From Jacaranda mimosifolia (Eukaryota > Streptophyta > Magnoliopsida > Lamiales > Bignoniaceae), in NCBI GenBank assembly GCA_018894105.1, contig CM032133.1, positions 11,608,501 to 11,672,500 on the forward strand: a stretch of 64,000 bases of DNA, given 5' to 3'. Of the stretch, positions 34,121 to 46,414 are shown in pieces. Positions within the stretch are counted from its first letter, which is position 1; the number at the start of each line of letters is the position of its first letter. Below the pieces are notes generated by a model. The model had not been told where the DNA came from. It saw only the letters and a list, made by a program, of their open reading frames with translations, and did not search any database. The position numbers and the translations under genes were made by a program.

Positions 34121-35553
34121 GGTTCTAATTCTGTATTTGTTTCCATTGCTTGTGGGATTTCTTGATCGTCTTGAACTTTATCGAGTTCAATGACAATGCC
34201 ATTTCTATCTAATAGAAATTCCTTTTCGAAAAAGTGGGCGCTTCTTGAAATAAACACCTTTTATTCCGAGGGATCATAAAAGTAACAACCCATAGACTCT
34301 CTTAGGTATCCCACAAACTTGCACAAGGTGGATCTACTATCCAACTTATCTCCCACTATTTGTCTCACGTAGGCGGGAGATCTCCAAACTTTCAAATAAT
34401 GGTAAGAGCGTGCTTTGCCATGCGATATCTCATATGGTGTCTTTGGCACAGACATTGAAGGTACTACATTTAGTAGCCTCACCACTGTTTCTAAGGCGTA
34501 TCCCCAGAAGGATATAAGTACATTTGAAAAACTCATCATGGAACGTACCATGTCCAACAAGGTACGGTTTCTCCTTTTGGCTACTCCATTATGTTAGGAT
34601 GTGCCCAGTGGAGTTCATTATGAAATAATCTCATTCTCTTTTAGATAATTCAAGAATTCGGTACTTAAGTATTCACCCCCTTGATTCGATCGAAGAGTTT
34701 TAATACTAAGTCCCTTTTGCTTTTCTACTTCATTCTTGTACTCTTTGAACTTTTGAAAGGCCTCGGACTTGTACTTCATAAGATACACATGTCCGTACTA
34801 ACTATAATCATCAGTGAAAATGATGAAGTAGGAATAGCCTCCTCTCCTACTAACTCTTAGTGGTCCACAAACATCAGAATGGATCAAATTCAATAGATGT
34901 GTGGTTCGCTCCGTTTGTCCTACAAATGGAGTTTTGGTCATTTTTCCCTTTAAACAAGATTCACAAGTAGGAAGGTTCTCAATGCCACTAAAATTTAGCG
35001 CTTTGAGTGCTTCCAACTTGCTCATCCTATTTTTAGAGATATGACCAAGTCTTGCATGCCATAACATGACATCTTCTTGGATATTTGGCTTCCTTTTATT
35101 CTATTGAATGTGCATTAGTGAAGGTTGGGAATCAAGTATGTATAATCTATTCATTAATGTACCTTTAGTAATTAAAGAACCATTCTTTAATGCCACAAAT
35201 GTCCCATTTGATATAGAAAAATCATATCCTTCATTATCAAGAATGGGAATTGATATGATGTTTTTAATAAGATGGGGTACATAATAAACTGGATCTAATA
35301 CAATTTTAGCATTCCCCAAGTCTAACTTGATTATGCCTTGGAAAGTGGCCGCAACAGTTGCTCCATTTCCTAGGCAGAGGATCATATCCCCTTCACGAAG
35401 TCCCTTTCTTCTTTCCATCCCTTGTAACGAATTACATAGATGAGAACCACATGCAGTATCAAATACCCATGTGGAAGAATTGGTTGTTAAATGCACTTTA
35501 ATAAATAACATACCCTTCTCAAGAGTATCAAAGTAAGCTTTATAGTTTCTCTT
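34121..35553 (-). pseudogene. Element 4 protease and integrase (few lesions)
   Basis: The protease and pre-integrase part (35511-35101) has STWVFDTACGSHLCN and ends at a stop after MHIQ. The next open part (35067-34798) has the HHCC motif (HARLGHI, CESCLKGK), the first catalytic Asp (IHSDVCGPLRV) and FTDDYS. The middle (about 34797-34565) is frameshifted. The integrase C-terminal part (34560-34261) has VRSMMSF, KTPYEISHGKA and KLDSRSTLCKFVGY. The lesions are isolated, consistent with a young element. Confidence 0.87.
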
Positions 35554-36330
35554 CTAATACCCCTTTTCATCACAGTGGAAACAATTTGCATCGGTCTTAG
35601 CCTTTATCTTAACTCTCCCAGAACTCTTCTCGGGTTGCTTCCCTTTGGAAGAACTTTTCTTCCTTTTTCCTCCCTTTCTTGGGCCCCTAAGGCCTTTTGA
35701 CTTGGAGGTGGATGCAATCATGAGAGGCTTTTCCTTTTTTAAGGTCGACTCGGCAGACACAGGCATGTTCACCAATTTGTTAATCATCACTTCCTGCATA
35801 GACATATTAAAGTTCATGACGAATTGGTCGAATGATGGAGGTAACGACTGTAGGATCAAATCTATGTAAAGGTCATTGTCCATAATCATGTCAAGTTGTC
35901 CAAGCTTTTCGATGAGACCAATCATCTTAAGCCTGTGGTCATGGACACTCGAACCTTTAGTCATCCTTGCTCTAAAAAGCACCTTTGACAAAGCAAACCT
36001 TTCGTGTCTTAATTGTACACCATACAACTTTTATAGGTGCACATAGATTTCTCGAGCATATTTCATGTGCTTATGATATTTTTGGAGCTCATTAGTCATA
36101 GATGCCATCATGAGACATCTCACTTGTAGATCATCACCTACAAATTTAGTGAACACTTCACGTGCCTCATTAGAAGGGTCATCACCTAATGTGTCTGGCG
36201 GACTTTGATCAAGTACATAAGCCTTCTTCTCGGAGTCAAGAATTATCTTAAGGTTTCTCAACCAATCTTGGAAGTTAGGCCCGGTTAGCTTATTGGTTTC
36301 CAAAATACTTGTGAGTGGATTTTTAGCCAT
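35554..36330 (-). pseudogene. Element 4 gag (single in-frame stops)
   Basis: The ATG at 36330 starts MAKNPLTSILETNKLTGPNF. One TAA near 36030 (after YVHL) splits it from the second part, which reads on in frame through QFVMNFNMSMQEVMINKLVN and the basic RKGGKRKKSSS segment to a zinc knuckle CFHCDEKGY. There the His is Tyr and the next Trp codon is TAG. Total length is about 258 codons, typical of this type of copia gag. Confidence 0.88.
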
Positions 36331-38310
36331 ATTGTTTTGAAGATTTCAAAAATCTACAAGATGAAAAGAAAAGTATAAGCATGTGATTGAATTTGATATA
36401 TAAAACATGTTCATGGTCTTTCAAGCATGTTTTTCTCCCACTATTTTATCAAATCCTTCACCCCCAAGAAGAATTCGGGAAATCTCATTTCCCAGTGAGA
36501 ATCAAGATCCTAATGACTTGCCAATGGACCCCTGTGACCGAGTGCCATCCTCGAGCAATCAAAAGGTAAGCAACTTTTGCTAATTGCATCTCATGCAATT
36601 CTTGATATATTTTGCCTCACTTTTCATATAGACCCACGAGACCATGTGCCATCTACACTACTAGGTGTTAAGTCAAACCCACCAATCATTCTTCATCTCA
36701 AGACTGCCTCACGTCGTCCCCCCTGACCGAGTGCCAACGCTTGAGGGTTCTTGAATAAAAGGTACATCTCATGCTAAGTGTATGCTCACAGCTTTCCTCC
36801 TAAGTGTGACCCCCGTGACCGAGTGCCATCACACAAAATCGGTAGCATTCCATGGCATACACTATTGGTGGAAGGCTTAGATTAATTCAAAATCTTTTAT
36901 TTGTATCCATTTTGACTTAATATTTGAAAAATACTTAGACATTTTAAGTGGAGGATTTTTGCTTGCAAATATCTCATCATTTTTATCTTCTTATTTAGGT
37001 TCTCTATATCCTAGTCATGCATCTCATACATCAATAGGATATGGAAAGCATAAATAAGTAAATGCGCCTAGCATGCTTCTAGGGTGGGATGACCATGAGC
37101 CTAACCAAATGACGTACTTAGAGCCATAGGTGCATCACTTGGTTGACTTTAAGTGGGTGGATTAAACTAAGCTATTACATAAGTGTATCCCATACATTCA
37201 TAGGTCTTCAAGCCTCCTTGGGTCTTCCTTACTCCTTGCAATTTTACAAGAGAAAGAAAACCTCACTTCTAGTGATTCTACTCTCATAACTTTTACAAGA
37301 TAGAACAAGAGGCATGCAAGCCCCATTTAATACAACCCATTTCAACAATTTGAAATAAATAAAATCAATATTAAAGGCTCATGATCATCCCTATTCATTC
37401 ATCATCCATTCAACATTTAAATGAACAATAAATAAACCAAGAATTGACATTCAATTCCATCAACTAAGTGCTAATCAAATTAACAAATAATTGGCCAAGC
37501 AAAAACAAGCTCAACGCTTATGCATCATATTTTTGCCACAATTGGAGATCAACTTTAACAAGTTTTAAAAGCAACCAAAAAGTGTCCAACACAATCTTGA
37601 GGCCTTGCACAACATTTGTGCAACCAATGTGAGTGTTTCAAAACAAGTTTGGTCACCAAAGGAACCAAAGAAAAAGCTTAAAACCCATCCCAAACCCAAC
37701 TAGGGGCTGCTGGCCAAGGCTTGCTCACTGTTGGGCAGTAGCTCTTGGCCACTGCCTTGCTGTGGGCTGCCATGGGCCGGTAGCACCCCTGTTTTGGGGT
37801 TCAAGGCCGAGTCAAGCCATATTTGGCTCAACTTTTGTGCACGAAGATTCTTAGAACAACTTCTAAACATCAAAACACACAACATAGGATGAAATTTCAG
37901 ATTAAAACACCTTTTAAAATTGAAATATCAAGCGCCTAAAGAAGCTTGAAAAACAAGTTTAAGCTAGAATCATATTCTTCAAAAAATCTCCAGTTATATC
38001 CAATCCAATTGGACCCAAAAATGACCAAAACAACATAAGGCCTTCCTAACATGATATATCATAATATAACATCTACCAATGTCAAAACAAAATTTGAACA
38101 TTAGCAAAAATGAATTAAAACATACCCATCATATGAATTAACAATTAAAGCACATAATAGCATGATTCAATCCATTAATCAAGGAGCTACAAGCAAGATC
38201 ATCCATACACTCCAGCCCATCATATGGATCGAGTACATGGAGATTTCAATTAGTTCTTCACAAGAGCCAACCATCCAAGCCAAGCAAAATCTAAATCCAT
38301 GCATGAATAT
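36331..38310 (-). other. Element 4 untranslated leader (no gene)
   Basis: This is the complete leader from PBS to gag. It holds four copies of the GACCCCCGTGACCGAGTGCCATC-type repeat at about 36527-36550, 36631-36656, 36716-36738 and 36808-36830. A GC-rich variable patch lies at about 37701-37790. It is AT-rich otherwise, with no coding signal. Confidence 0.82.
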
Positions 38311-38323
38311 GGCTTCGATACCA
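38311..38323 (-). other. Primer-binding site of element 4
   Basis: Minus-strand TGGTATCGAAGCC lies two bases from the LTR G end and is complementary to initiator tRNA(Met). Confidence 0.88.
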
Positions 38324-38325
38324 CT

Positions 38326-40522
38326 TGAAGGTATGTGTGGCACTAGGATCCAAATATTTTAACATAAAACTGAATAAACTAGCCCACACAACACCCCCAG
38401 TATAAATACATGCATGGAATTTAGATTTAGAAAGGGAAAAATACCTGGCTGATGACAGAAAATCGAAGAGCAAGAGAAAACTCTTGAAAACAGTCAAACT
38501 GTCTCTTCACCGGTGCAGCAGGATCACCACCGATTTCCCTTAGATGGACTCCTACGTTTTTGCTGAAATTTTTATAGGAACTCATAAACCCTTTGAAGAT
38601 TCTTCAGTCCAAAATTCAGCCCAATCAGAACACCAGAGGGCCTCCCAGAACTAGCAAACCGGCTGCCAGAAAACTTCTCCAGTCAAGAGCAAAAGCAACC
38701 AAATTAGATTGCCTCTAATGTAAAAGTCCATACACCAAATCTATGGCCTATTCTATACAGAATGGCTGGAATATCTGCAGAGAATGAGGATAGGAAGGCT
38801 AGGAAGAAGAAGGAGGAGGAGGAAGTTGGAGAGAATAATGGGATGCTAACAAATTACATTCCCACTACACAAAATGAGGGGAGAAATCACACTAGTCATG
38901 CACACACTTGCTCTCTCTCTCACTTGGCCGACCACACTCCTATATCTATATATAGGAGTGGTCCATGAACATCCCCAAGGAGATGATGCAAAGTATCCTT
39001 GCCAAGGTGGCCACTAACTAGTAATTAGTGAATAAGAATATTAATTGAAGCACAAATTTCATCTTATGAAATGTCTTGAAATTAAATTCCAATTCACATT
39101 AAATGAACCATTCACTTAATTATTCTCCCAAAAATAATCCTCCAACTCAATTAAATTAAACACTTTAATTTAACCAATAATACTTTGACTTAGCTCTTAA
39201 GTCAAAAATGCTTAACTATTTAAGCTAGTCAAAATCAATTTAACCTTTAAATTAATTTTGACCAATTGATAGTCATGTGACATCAATAAATTAACCCTTA
39301 ATTAATTGATCTTAATTTAACTCTTAAATTAATATGACCAATTTCACATTTAAATTGATCAAGTCAAATTTACTACAATTTTGCCTCCTCCAAAACGGTT
39401 ATGAATTTTTTAACTCTTATAAAACTCTACTTCCTTCAATTGACCATGTCATTGGCTTTTGTGTGTGACCCATTAGGTTCTACCATTCATTGGACATGGG
39501 CTGACAACTCCTTGTGACTTTTGGAATATCAAATATTCACATTAGTTTAACTCAATTCAATTAATCTCATTAATTGAAGAGTACCCAATCTCCATGGTTG
39601 ATGTCCAACCTCAAGCCCATGGAACCAAACTAATTGGCTGAAATGAATGTTCTTGAAGAACCATTCTAGCATTACGTGTACCATGCAAATATGGTCCTTC
39701 CGTCTCCTATCTCTCGAAAGAGACCTAGGGCAAGATATTAGTTAGCTCCCTAATAGCCTCAATATTATGTTTCTATTCTTAATGTTCAATTCCCTTTGTG
39801 ACCTCATCTTTGGAAATGCCTTTCCAAATTGTCACATCACCTTGTGCAAGGATTTCTTGGAATCGGTCATTATAGAACGCATAGGAGATGCACTCGCCCT
39901 TCACAAAGATAAGGAATTTGATTCCATCTTGGATCTCACAAATCTCTATGCCAAGTAGCTCATACCCAATCTCAACCCAGAAGACCCGCTAAGTGATTAA
40001 GGAAGAGTCAAAGCATGAGGACCAGACACAAGGTTACCATGGATCCTCAGGTCAAAGGACTAATGATATGCACTAGCGTAAGCGGGAGAACTTGCCATTA
40101 CCGACTTGCCACATGGGCTATCTAGTGGATTCTCCAGGCGAGTCTTCAGTGCCTTGTTCCCTAACAAGCACCCACTAACATGCACTCGTTTCTCATATAG
40201 TTGCTCATGGAATGGAACAATATCCAACTCTTGGATTATGCATCGTTAGTGCAAGTCTATCTGGATCTTAGATACCCTTGTTCTCTTAAGATCCTATGAC
40301 TTGGAAGGTTTAAGATCACGACTGTGCGAGACTTATTCCATGGTCCCCAAACCAAGTCCCATAGTATTGTGTGATCTAAGGGCTTCATCCAAATGCCAGT
40401 GAAGTAAATGAAGAGCATATGATGAAGATGGCCATATGATGAATATCATTCAATCAAGATTGTCTTACAATGAAATAATTTACAAGGCCAATGTAATTGG
40501 CTTGCTGGGCACTATTCCAACA
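38326..40522 (-). repeat. Copia LTR G (5' LTR of element 4, full length)
   Basis: This full 2197-bp LTR starts (plus strand) TGAAGG at 38326, next to the PBS, and ends TTCCAACA at 40522. The TATA palindrome is at 38935-38960. It is the full-length reference for the F/G subfamily. Its U5/R part differs strongly from LTRs A-D. Confidence 0.9.
38935..38960 (-). promoter_or_regulatory. LTR G promoter: palindrome overlapping the TATA box
   Basis: It has the same 11-bp arms (CACTCCTATAT and ATATAGGAGTG) and 4-nt loop as LTR F. It should drive minus-strand transcription through element 4. Confidence 0.65.
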
Positions 40523-42109
40523 GGTGGCATCACACCTTCCATGAGGGGAGTGCGGCCAAGTTGCATTGCTAAGGTGGCAAATGTAAATTCAAATCCAATT
40601 TGAATTTCATGTGCTTCTTAATTACATTAGAAATCTAATTTCAAGCTAATTAAGATGCTAATTCAAATGAACATTTCATTTGAATTTTCCCTCCAATATA
40701 TGTTCTTCCCATTAATTAAATTAAATACTTTAATTTAATTAATTAACCTTTGACTTAACTCTTAAGTCAAGCAAGCTCAACTCTTAAGCTTTATTTTTGT
40801 TAACTTAACTCTTTAAGTTAACTTGACCAATTGATGGTCATATTGGCACCAAATAGTTAACTCCTTAATTATTGGTCTAAAATCCTTAAATTAATTGATT
40901 AATTTAACACTTCAATTAATCAAGCCAAAATTGACCTTCAAAATTGATACCTTAAATTAGTCCACCAGGAGATAATTTTCTAACACTTAGAAAATTTCCT
41001 CCATTAATTAGGAAGCTAATCGGCTTTTGTGTGTGTCCCAATAGGTTCTACCGTTCATTAGACATAGGCTCCAACTCCTTGTGAATTTTGAATATCAATA
41101 TATTCATTTTAGTTTAAAATACTTTTAAACTAATTAACTCGATTCAATTAACTTTATTAATTAAAGAGTACCCAATTTCGATGGTCGATATCCAACCTCA
41201 AATCCATGGAGCCCAATCAATTAGGCGAAATGAATGTTTTGGGGAACCATTATAGCTCTACGCTTACTATGCAAATACGGTCCTTCTATCTCTTATCTCC
41301 CGAAAGAGGAATAGGGCAAGATATTTGTCAACTCCCTAATAGCCTCAATACTATGTCCTTATTACCAATATTTGACCCCCTTGTGTGACCTCATCTTTGA
41401 AAAACTCCTTTTTCAAATTGTCACACCACTTTGCGCAAGGATTTTTTGGAATTGATCATTACAGAATACATAGGAGATGCATTCGCCTTTCACAGAAGCG
41501 AGGAGTTAGATTCCATCTTGGATTTCACAAACCTCCATGCCAAGTAGCTCATACCCAAACTCAACCAGAAAGACCCATTAAGTGGTCAAGGAAAGTCAAT
41601 GCACGAGGACCAGACACAAGGTTGCCATGGATCCTCAGGTCAAAGGACTAATAATATGCACTAGCATAAGCTGGAGAACCTGCCACAACCAACATGCCAC
41701 TACGACTATCTAATGGATTCTCCAGTAGGCCTTCAGTGCCTTGTTCTCTAACAAGCACCCGCTAACATGCACCCATATGTCATACGGTTGCTCATGGAAT
41801 GGAGCACTATCCAACTCTCGGAGTTGTGCATCGTTAGTGCAATATCTGGATCTTAGATGCCTCGTTTCATAAGATGCTATGACTTGGAAGATTTAAGATC
41901 ACGACTGTGTGAGACTTATTCCATATGGTCACCAAACTAAATCCCGTAGTCATGAGTGATATAAGGGCTTTATCCAAATACAAGTGAAGTGATAAAGAGC
42001 ATAAGATAAAGATAGTCATATAAAGAATATCATTCAATCAAGATTATTTTACAAGGAAATAGCTTTTTACAAGGCCAATCTAACTAGCTAGCCGAGCACT
42101 ATTCCAACA
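40523..42109 (-). repeat. Copia LTR H (5' LTR fragment of element 1)
   Basis: This U3 part of the element 1 LTR is in minus orientation and ends TTCCAACA at 42109 beside the target duplication. It matches LTR A over long stretches. About 600 bp of R/U5 are missing. Its broken edge at 40523-40540 is one intact arm of the promoter palindrome (TGGCATCACACCTTCC), so the break is at the palindrome centre. The hairpin GACTTAA-CTC-TTAAGTC is at 40752-40768. Confidence 0.85.
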
Positions 42110-42114
42110 CCCAA
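42110..42114. repeat. Right target-site duplication of the copia nest (cccaa)
   Basis: It follows LTR H directly and is followed by the continuation of gypsy unit U3 (aaccttcc). It differs by one base from 5875-5879. Confidence 0.75.
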
Positions 42115-43640
42115 AACCTTCCAAAAGTGGCTCAAGAACATAACATCCCTATTAGAAACAATAGATCTGGGGACACCATGCAATCCCACAATTTCTCTAG
42201 AGAACAAATAAGCAATGTTAGTGGCATCATCAGTTTTATGGCAAGCAATAAAGTGTGCCATCTTGCTGAATCTATCAACCACAACAAATATACTATCTCT
42301 ACCCTTCCCATTTCTAGGCAAACCGAGCACAAAATCTATAGAAATATCAACCTAAGGTGCAGTAGGAATAGATAAGGGTATATGTAATACATGAGGCATA
42401 GACTTATATTTAGCCTGTCTACCTGCAACACATTTAGAACACACTTTCTCAACATCTTTTCTAATACAAGGCCAGTAGAAGTGCTCACTCAAAACATCTA
42501 AAGTCTTATGCACAGCAAAATGACCCATCAATCCACTATTATGTGATTCCCTAACCAACAACTCACGCACAAAACAAACAGGCACACAAATTCTATTGTC
42601 ACGAAATAGAAAACCTTCATGTCTATAGAATTTATTAAATGCACCATGTAATTCTTCAAGCATATCGTCTAAGATAAGGATAGGATAGCGATAATTAACT
42701 GTAATTTTGTTGACTGTTCTACTATCCATGCACATCCGCCAAGTTTCATCTTTTTTTGGAACTAATAGCGTAGGTACAGTACACGGACTCATGCTCTCCC
42801 TCATATGTCCTTTTGCTAGCAACTCCTCCACTTGCCTTTGAAGATCCTTTGTCACCTCAGGTTTACATCTACAGGCTGGTGAGTTATGAATTTGAGACCC
42901 AGTACAAATTCAATTTGATGCTCAATTCCTCTGAATGGCGGTAAATGCGTGGGCATGTCATTAGGGAATACATCATCAAACTCCTGCAATGAAGAGTGAA
43001 AAACACTAGTATTTCATGGTTAAGGTCAGCTTTAGATAATAAAACCTCCTTATATCTAATTGCTATCAAAGCCTTGTTGCCTAGAAAAGCATTATTTTAA
43101 ATCTTTCTCTTTTGTGTAGAAACATTATTTTTTCTCAGTTTTTTCGCTCTTTACTGACTCTTTCTTTCCACTTCCTTCACTTTTCTCATTCTTTTCTCTC
43201 TTTTTACTCACTAACGCTTTCTCTCCTGCACATTCCTCTTTGTTGTTTGTACTTGTGTAGTCACTCACCATTGGTCCTTTATCTTTATTCTTTTCTCTCA
43301 TGGCCTTTTTTCTCGCATTATTTTTTTTAAAATCACTATCCGAACTCCCGCAAGAAGATTGTTGAAGTTTATTCTAGTCACAGTAAACTTCCTTGGGTGA
43401 TAGATGTGCTAGAGTGACTTTTTGTCAATTGTGCTCAAAGGAATACCTATTATTGTACCCAACATGCATTACACGCATGTCAAATTGCCATGGCCTACCC
43501 AACAACATAAGACCAGCCTGCATGGGTACTACATCACAAACTAGCTCATCACTATATCTCCCAACAGCAAAAGCTTCCACGATGCAGAACTTAAAGGATA
43601 TAATGATCCTGAAACCCGAAACACACAATTTGATATTGAG
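42115..43640 (-). pseudogene. Gypsy unit U3, 5' part
   Basis: It contains the protease C-half (43643-43425, QAGLMLLGRPWQFDMRV), the linker and the RT N-terminus near 43069. A 168-codon open fusion (42855-42352) follows, running from KDLQRQVEELLAKGH through VNYRYP into the integrase HHCC domain (HFAVHK, CSKCVAG), with the junction near 42639/42640. The integrase core (42330-42115, DRDVMF) ends at the copia insertion and continues at 5879 downward. The fusion frame crosses the deletion junction without any stop. Confidence 0.88.
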
Positions 43641-43977
43641 CAAACCTTTTTACCTTCCCTATTAAACCCCTAAGATACTTGATCTTAGAAACACAAATGA
43701 TTGGGAATAAGAATGACAAATTGAATAAACACTAAAAGAGATTAGTACCTTGAAAGAATCTATTCAATTTCTTGATGCCACAAGAAATGTCGTGGTTTTT
43801 CTTAAGAGAAAAACACATAATGTAAATCAATATTCATCAAAAAAATGCCATACATGTTTTTAAAGAGAGAATTTATACTCTCTTTGCAAGCCCTAATTAA
43901 AATAAGATATAAACTAAGCCGACGGATAATAATCCAAGCCTAAATCAAATTAGAAATAAGAGTTTAACTTGGTCACA
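43641..43977 (-). repeat. Gypsy LTR-like promoter segment L3
   Basis: A purine-rich PPT-like run is followed by TGTGACCAAGT at 43977 (minus). The TATA-like core (agaatttatactc on the plus strand) is near 43868. No PBS is seen. Confidence 0.63.
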
Positions 43978-44149
43978 ACTTCTTCTTTTCTCCATGAATC
44001 CCATATGTTTAGGACTTGTTTTGGCCTTCTGGGCCTTTTCAAGTCTTATAAAGCAAGCACAAGGTGATGGCCTACCCAACTTCATTCTTTTGGCTCCTTG
44101 ACATGCTTTTATCTTCCTTAGACTATCATTGATGCGTCTCTTCAACAAT

Positions 44150-46330
44150 TTACTTAGCCAAATTTGCAAAGCCATCTTTCAACCTCTTTACTTTTGCTCT
44201 TGTGATAGGTCCTATTGGCATGTTGCAATCTCTATTTTGCTCTCCAATGCCTCCAGTCCTTATATCAATCCCTCTTTCCTCAGAAAGATTAGTCCTCGAA
44301 TCTGAATTCATATCAAAAAGAGAAAGATTAGAAACATTAAAAGTAGCAGAATCTTTGTATTCACAAGGAAGGTCAATCTTGTAAGCATTATCATTAATCT
44401 TTTCAAACACTTGGAATGGACCATCTCCTCTAGCATCAGGCTTGTATTTTCTTAGATTAGGAAACCTTTCCTTTCTCAAATGAACCCAAACCCAGTCACT
44501 AGATTCAAAAATCACCTGTTTCTGCCCCTTATTCATTAGGTAATCAATATGTTTTCTTACTAATCATCTCACGTGCCTTCATATGTATCGTTTAAACATT
44601 TTCAGCCTTGCTTTCACCATCTAAATTAGCTATATCACCCAAAGGCAAAGGAGTCTAATCCAAAACAGTTAAAGGATTAAAACCATATGCAATGTTAAAT
44701 GGTGAAAAACCTATAGAAGAATGTATTAACCGATTATAAGCAAATTCAATAAAAGGCAAACAATCCTCCTAAGTTTTCAAATTCATTCCTACAACAGCAC
44801 ACAACAATGTACCCAAAGTTCTATTTACCACTTCAGTTTGTCCATCAGTTTGTAGATGACAAGTAGTAGAATACAAAAGTTTAGTACCTAACTTACCCCA
44901 CAGAACCTTCCAAAAGTGGCTCAAGAACGTAGCATCCCTATCAGAAACAATAGATCTAGGGACACCTGCAATCTCACAATTTCTGAAGAGAACAAATCAG
45001 CAATGTTAGTGGCATCATCAGTTTTATAACAACCAATAAACTATGCCATCATGCTGAATCTATCAACCACAACAAATATACTATCTTTACCCTTCCAAGT
45101 TTGAGGCAAACCGAGCATAAAATCTATACAAATATCAACCGATGGTGTAGTAGGAATAGGTAAGTGTGTATAAATACATGAGGTACTGACTTAGATTTAG
45201 CCTGTCTACCTGCAACACATTTAGAACATGCTTTCTCAATGTCTTTTCTCATACAAAGCTAATAGAAATGCTCACTCAAAACATCTAAAGCCTTATGCAC
45301 AGTAAAATGACCTATCAATCCACCGCTATGTGATTCCCTAACCAGCAACTCATGCACAGAACAGGTAGGCACACAAATTCTATTGTAACAAAATAAAAAA
45401 CCTTTATGTTTGTAGAATTTATTAAATGCACCAAGAAATTCTTTGAGCATATCATCTAAGCTAAGGATAGGATACCGATAATTAGCTGTAATTTTTTGAC
45501 TACTCTACTATCTATGCATATCTACAAACATTCATCCTTCTTTGGAACCAATAGCACAAGTCCAGTGCACGAACTCATGCCCTCCATCACATGCCCTTTT
45601 GCTAGCAACTCCTCCACTTGCCTTTGAAGCTCTTTTGTCTCTTTAGGATTACATCTATAAGCTGGTGAGTTACAAATTTGAGACCCAATACAAAGTCGAT
45701 TTGATGCTCAATTCCTCTCAATGGTGGTAAATTCCTAGGCATCTCATTAGGGGATACATCATCAAACTCCTGCAATAAAGACTCAAAAACACTAGGCAAA
45801 TTGGGGTTAAGGTCTGTTTCAGATAATAAAACCTCCCTATATCAGATCGATAATTCTTTTAAATCTCTCTCTCTCTTTTGTATAGAAACATTAATTCTTC
45901 TCAACTTTTTCACTCTTCACTAACTCTTTCTTTTCACTCAGTTCACTTTTCACATTCTTTTCTCTCTTTTCACTCACTAACTTTTTCTCTCCTGCACTTC
46001 CTTCTTTCTTGTTTGCACATGTGTAGTCACTCACTATTAGGTCTTTATCATTATTCTTTCTTTTCTCACATGGCCTCTTTTCTCGCATTATTTTTTTAAA
46101 ATCACTACTCAAACTCCCGCTAGAAGATTTTTGAAGTTTAATCTAGTCATAGTAAACTTTCTTAGGTGATATATGTGCTAGAGTAACTTTATGTCCATTA
46201 TGCTTAAAGGAATACCTATTCTTGTACCCAGCATGTATTATACGCCTGTCAAATTACCATGGCCTATGCAACAACATATGGCCAGCCTGCATGGGTACTT
46301 CATCACAAACCACCTCATTACAATATCTCC
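44150..46330 (-). pseudogene. Gypsy unit U4 relic
   Basis: It has the protease C-half (about 46330-46190, with GRPW damaged to HRPW), the linker (46112-45891, Lys/Glu/Ser-rich), the RT N-terminus (45799-45602), a short RT-integrase fusion (45450-45259, junction near 45426/45427) and the integrase core in pieces (45240-44560). A 129-codon open C-terminal domain (44536-44150) has GDWVWVHLRKERFPN and GPITRAKVKRLKD. Core frameshifts are frequent, and an early stop follows NLAK at the end. Confidence 0.86.
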
Positions 46331-46414
46331 CAACAGTAAAACCTACCATGATGCAGAACCCAAACGATATAATGATCTCGAAAGCCAAAACACACAATTT
46401 GATATTAAACAAAC

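Larger units (their letters stand above)
30641..40522 (-). mobile_element. Copia element 4 (minus strand, best preserved)
   Basis: It comprises LTR F (3' LTR, U5 end truncated), a PPT, a 5877-bp internal region, a PBS and full LTR G. LTRs F and G differ at only a few percent of the positions compared by eye, so this is the youngest of the four elements. It also has the longest open frame in the window (RT, 332 codons). Its 5' end abuts the centre of the promoter palindrome of LTR H. Confidence 0.87.
5880..42109 (-). mobile_element. Nested Ty1/copia cluster; outer element 1 on the minus strand
   Basis: The outer insertion begins TGAAAGC at 5880 and ends TTCCAACA at 42109, flanked by a 5-bp duplication. 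Outer element 1 consists of LTR A, a gag-pol body (8075-13609) and LTR H (40523-42109). About 0.5-0.7 kb of its PBS-proximal leader and about 0.6 kb of the U5/R end of LTR H are missing. Three further copia elements of the same superfamily lie between those two ends. LTR A and LTR H read alike over long stretches and form the natural pair. Confidence 0.85.

Noticed and set aside
34261..34597. Plus-strand frames opposite the integrase of element 4
   Set aside because: The minus strand has clear integrase motifs (KTPYEI, KLDSRSTLCKF). The plus-strand frames are mirror shadows.
38762..38968. 68-codon plus-strand frame rich in Lys and Glu in LTR G
   Set aside because: It lies in the LTR, opposite to the element's direction, and is altered by a gap in LTR F. 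There is no support for a gene.
40523..40527. ggtgg as the target duplication of element 4
   Set aside because: The other end of element 4 (LTR F) is truncated, so no partner sequence exists to compare.
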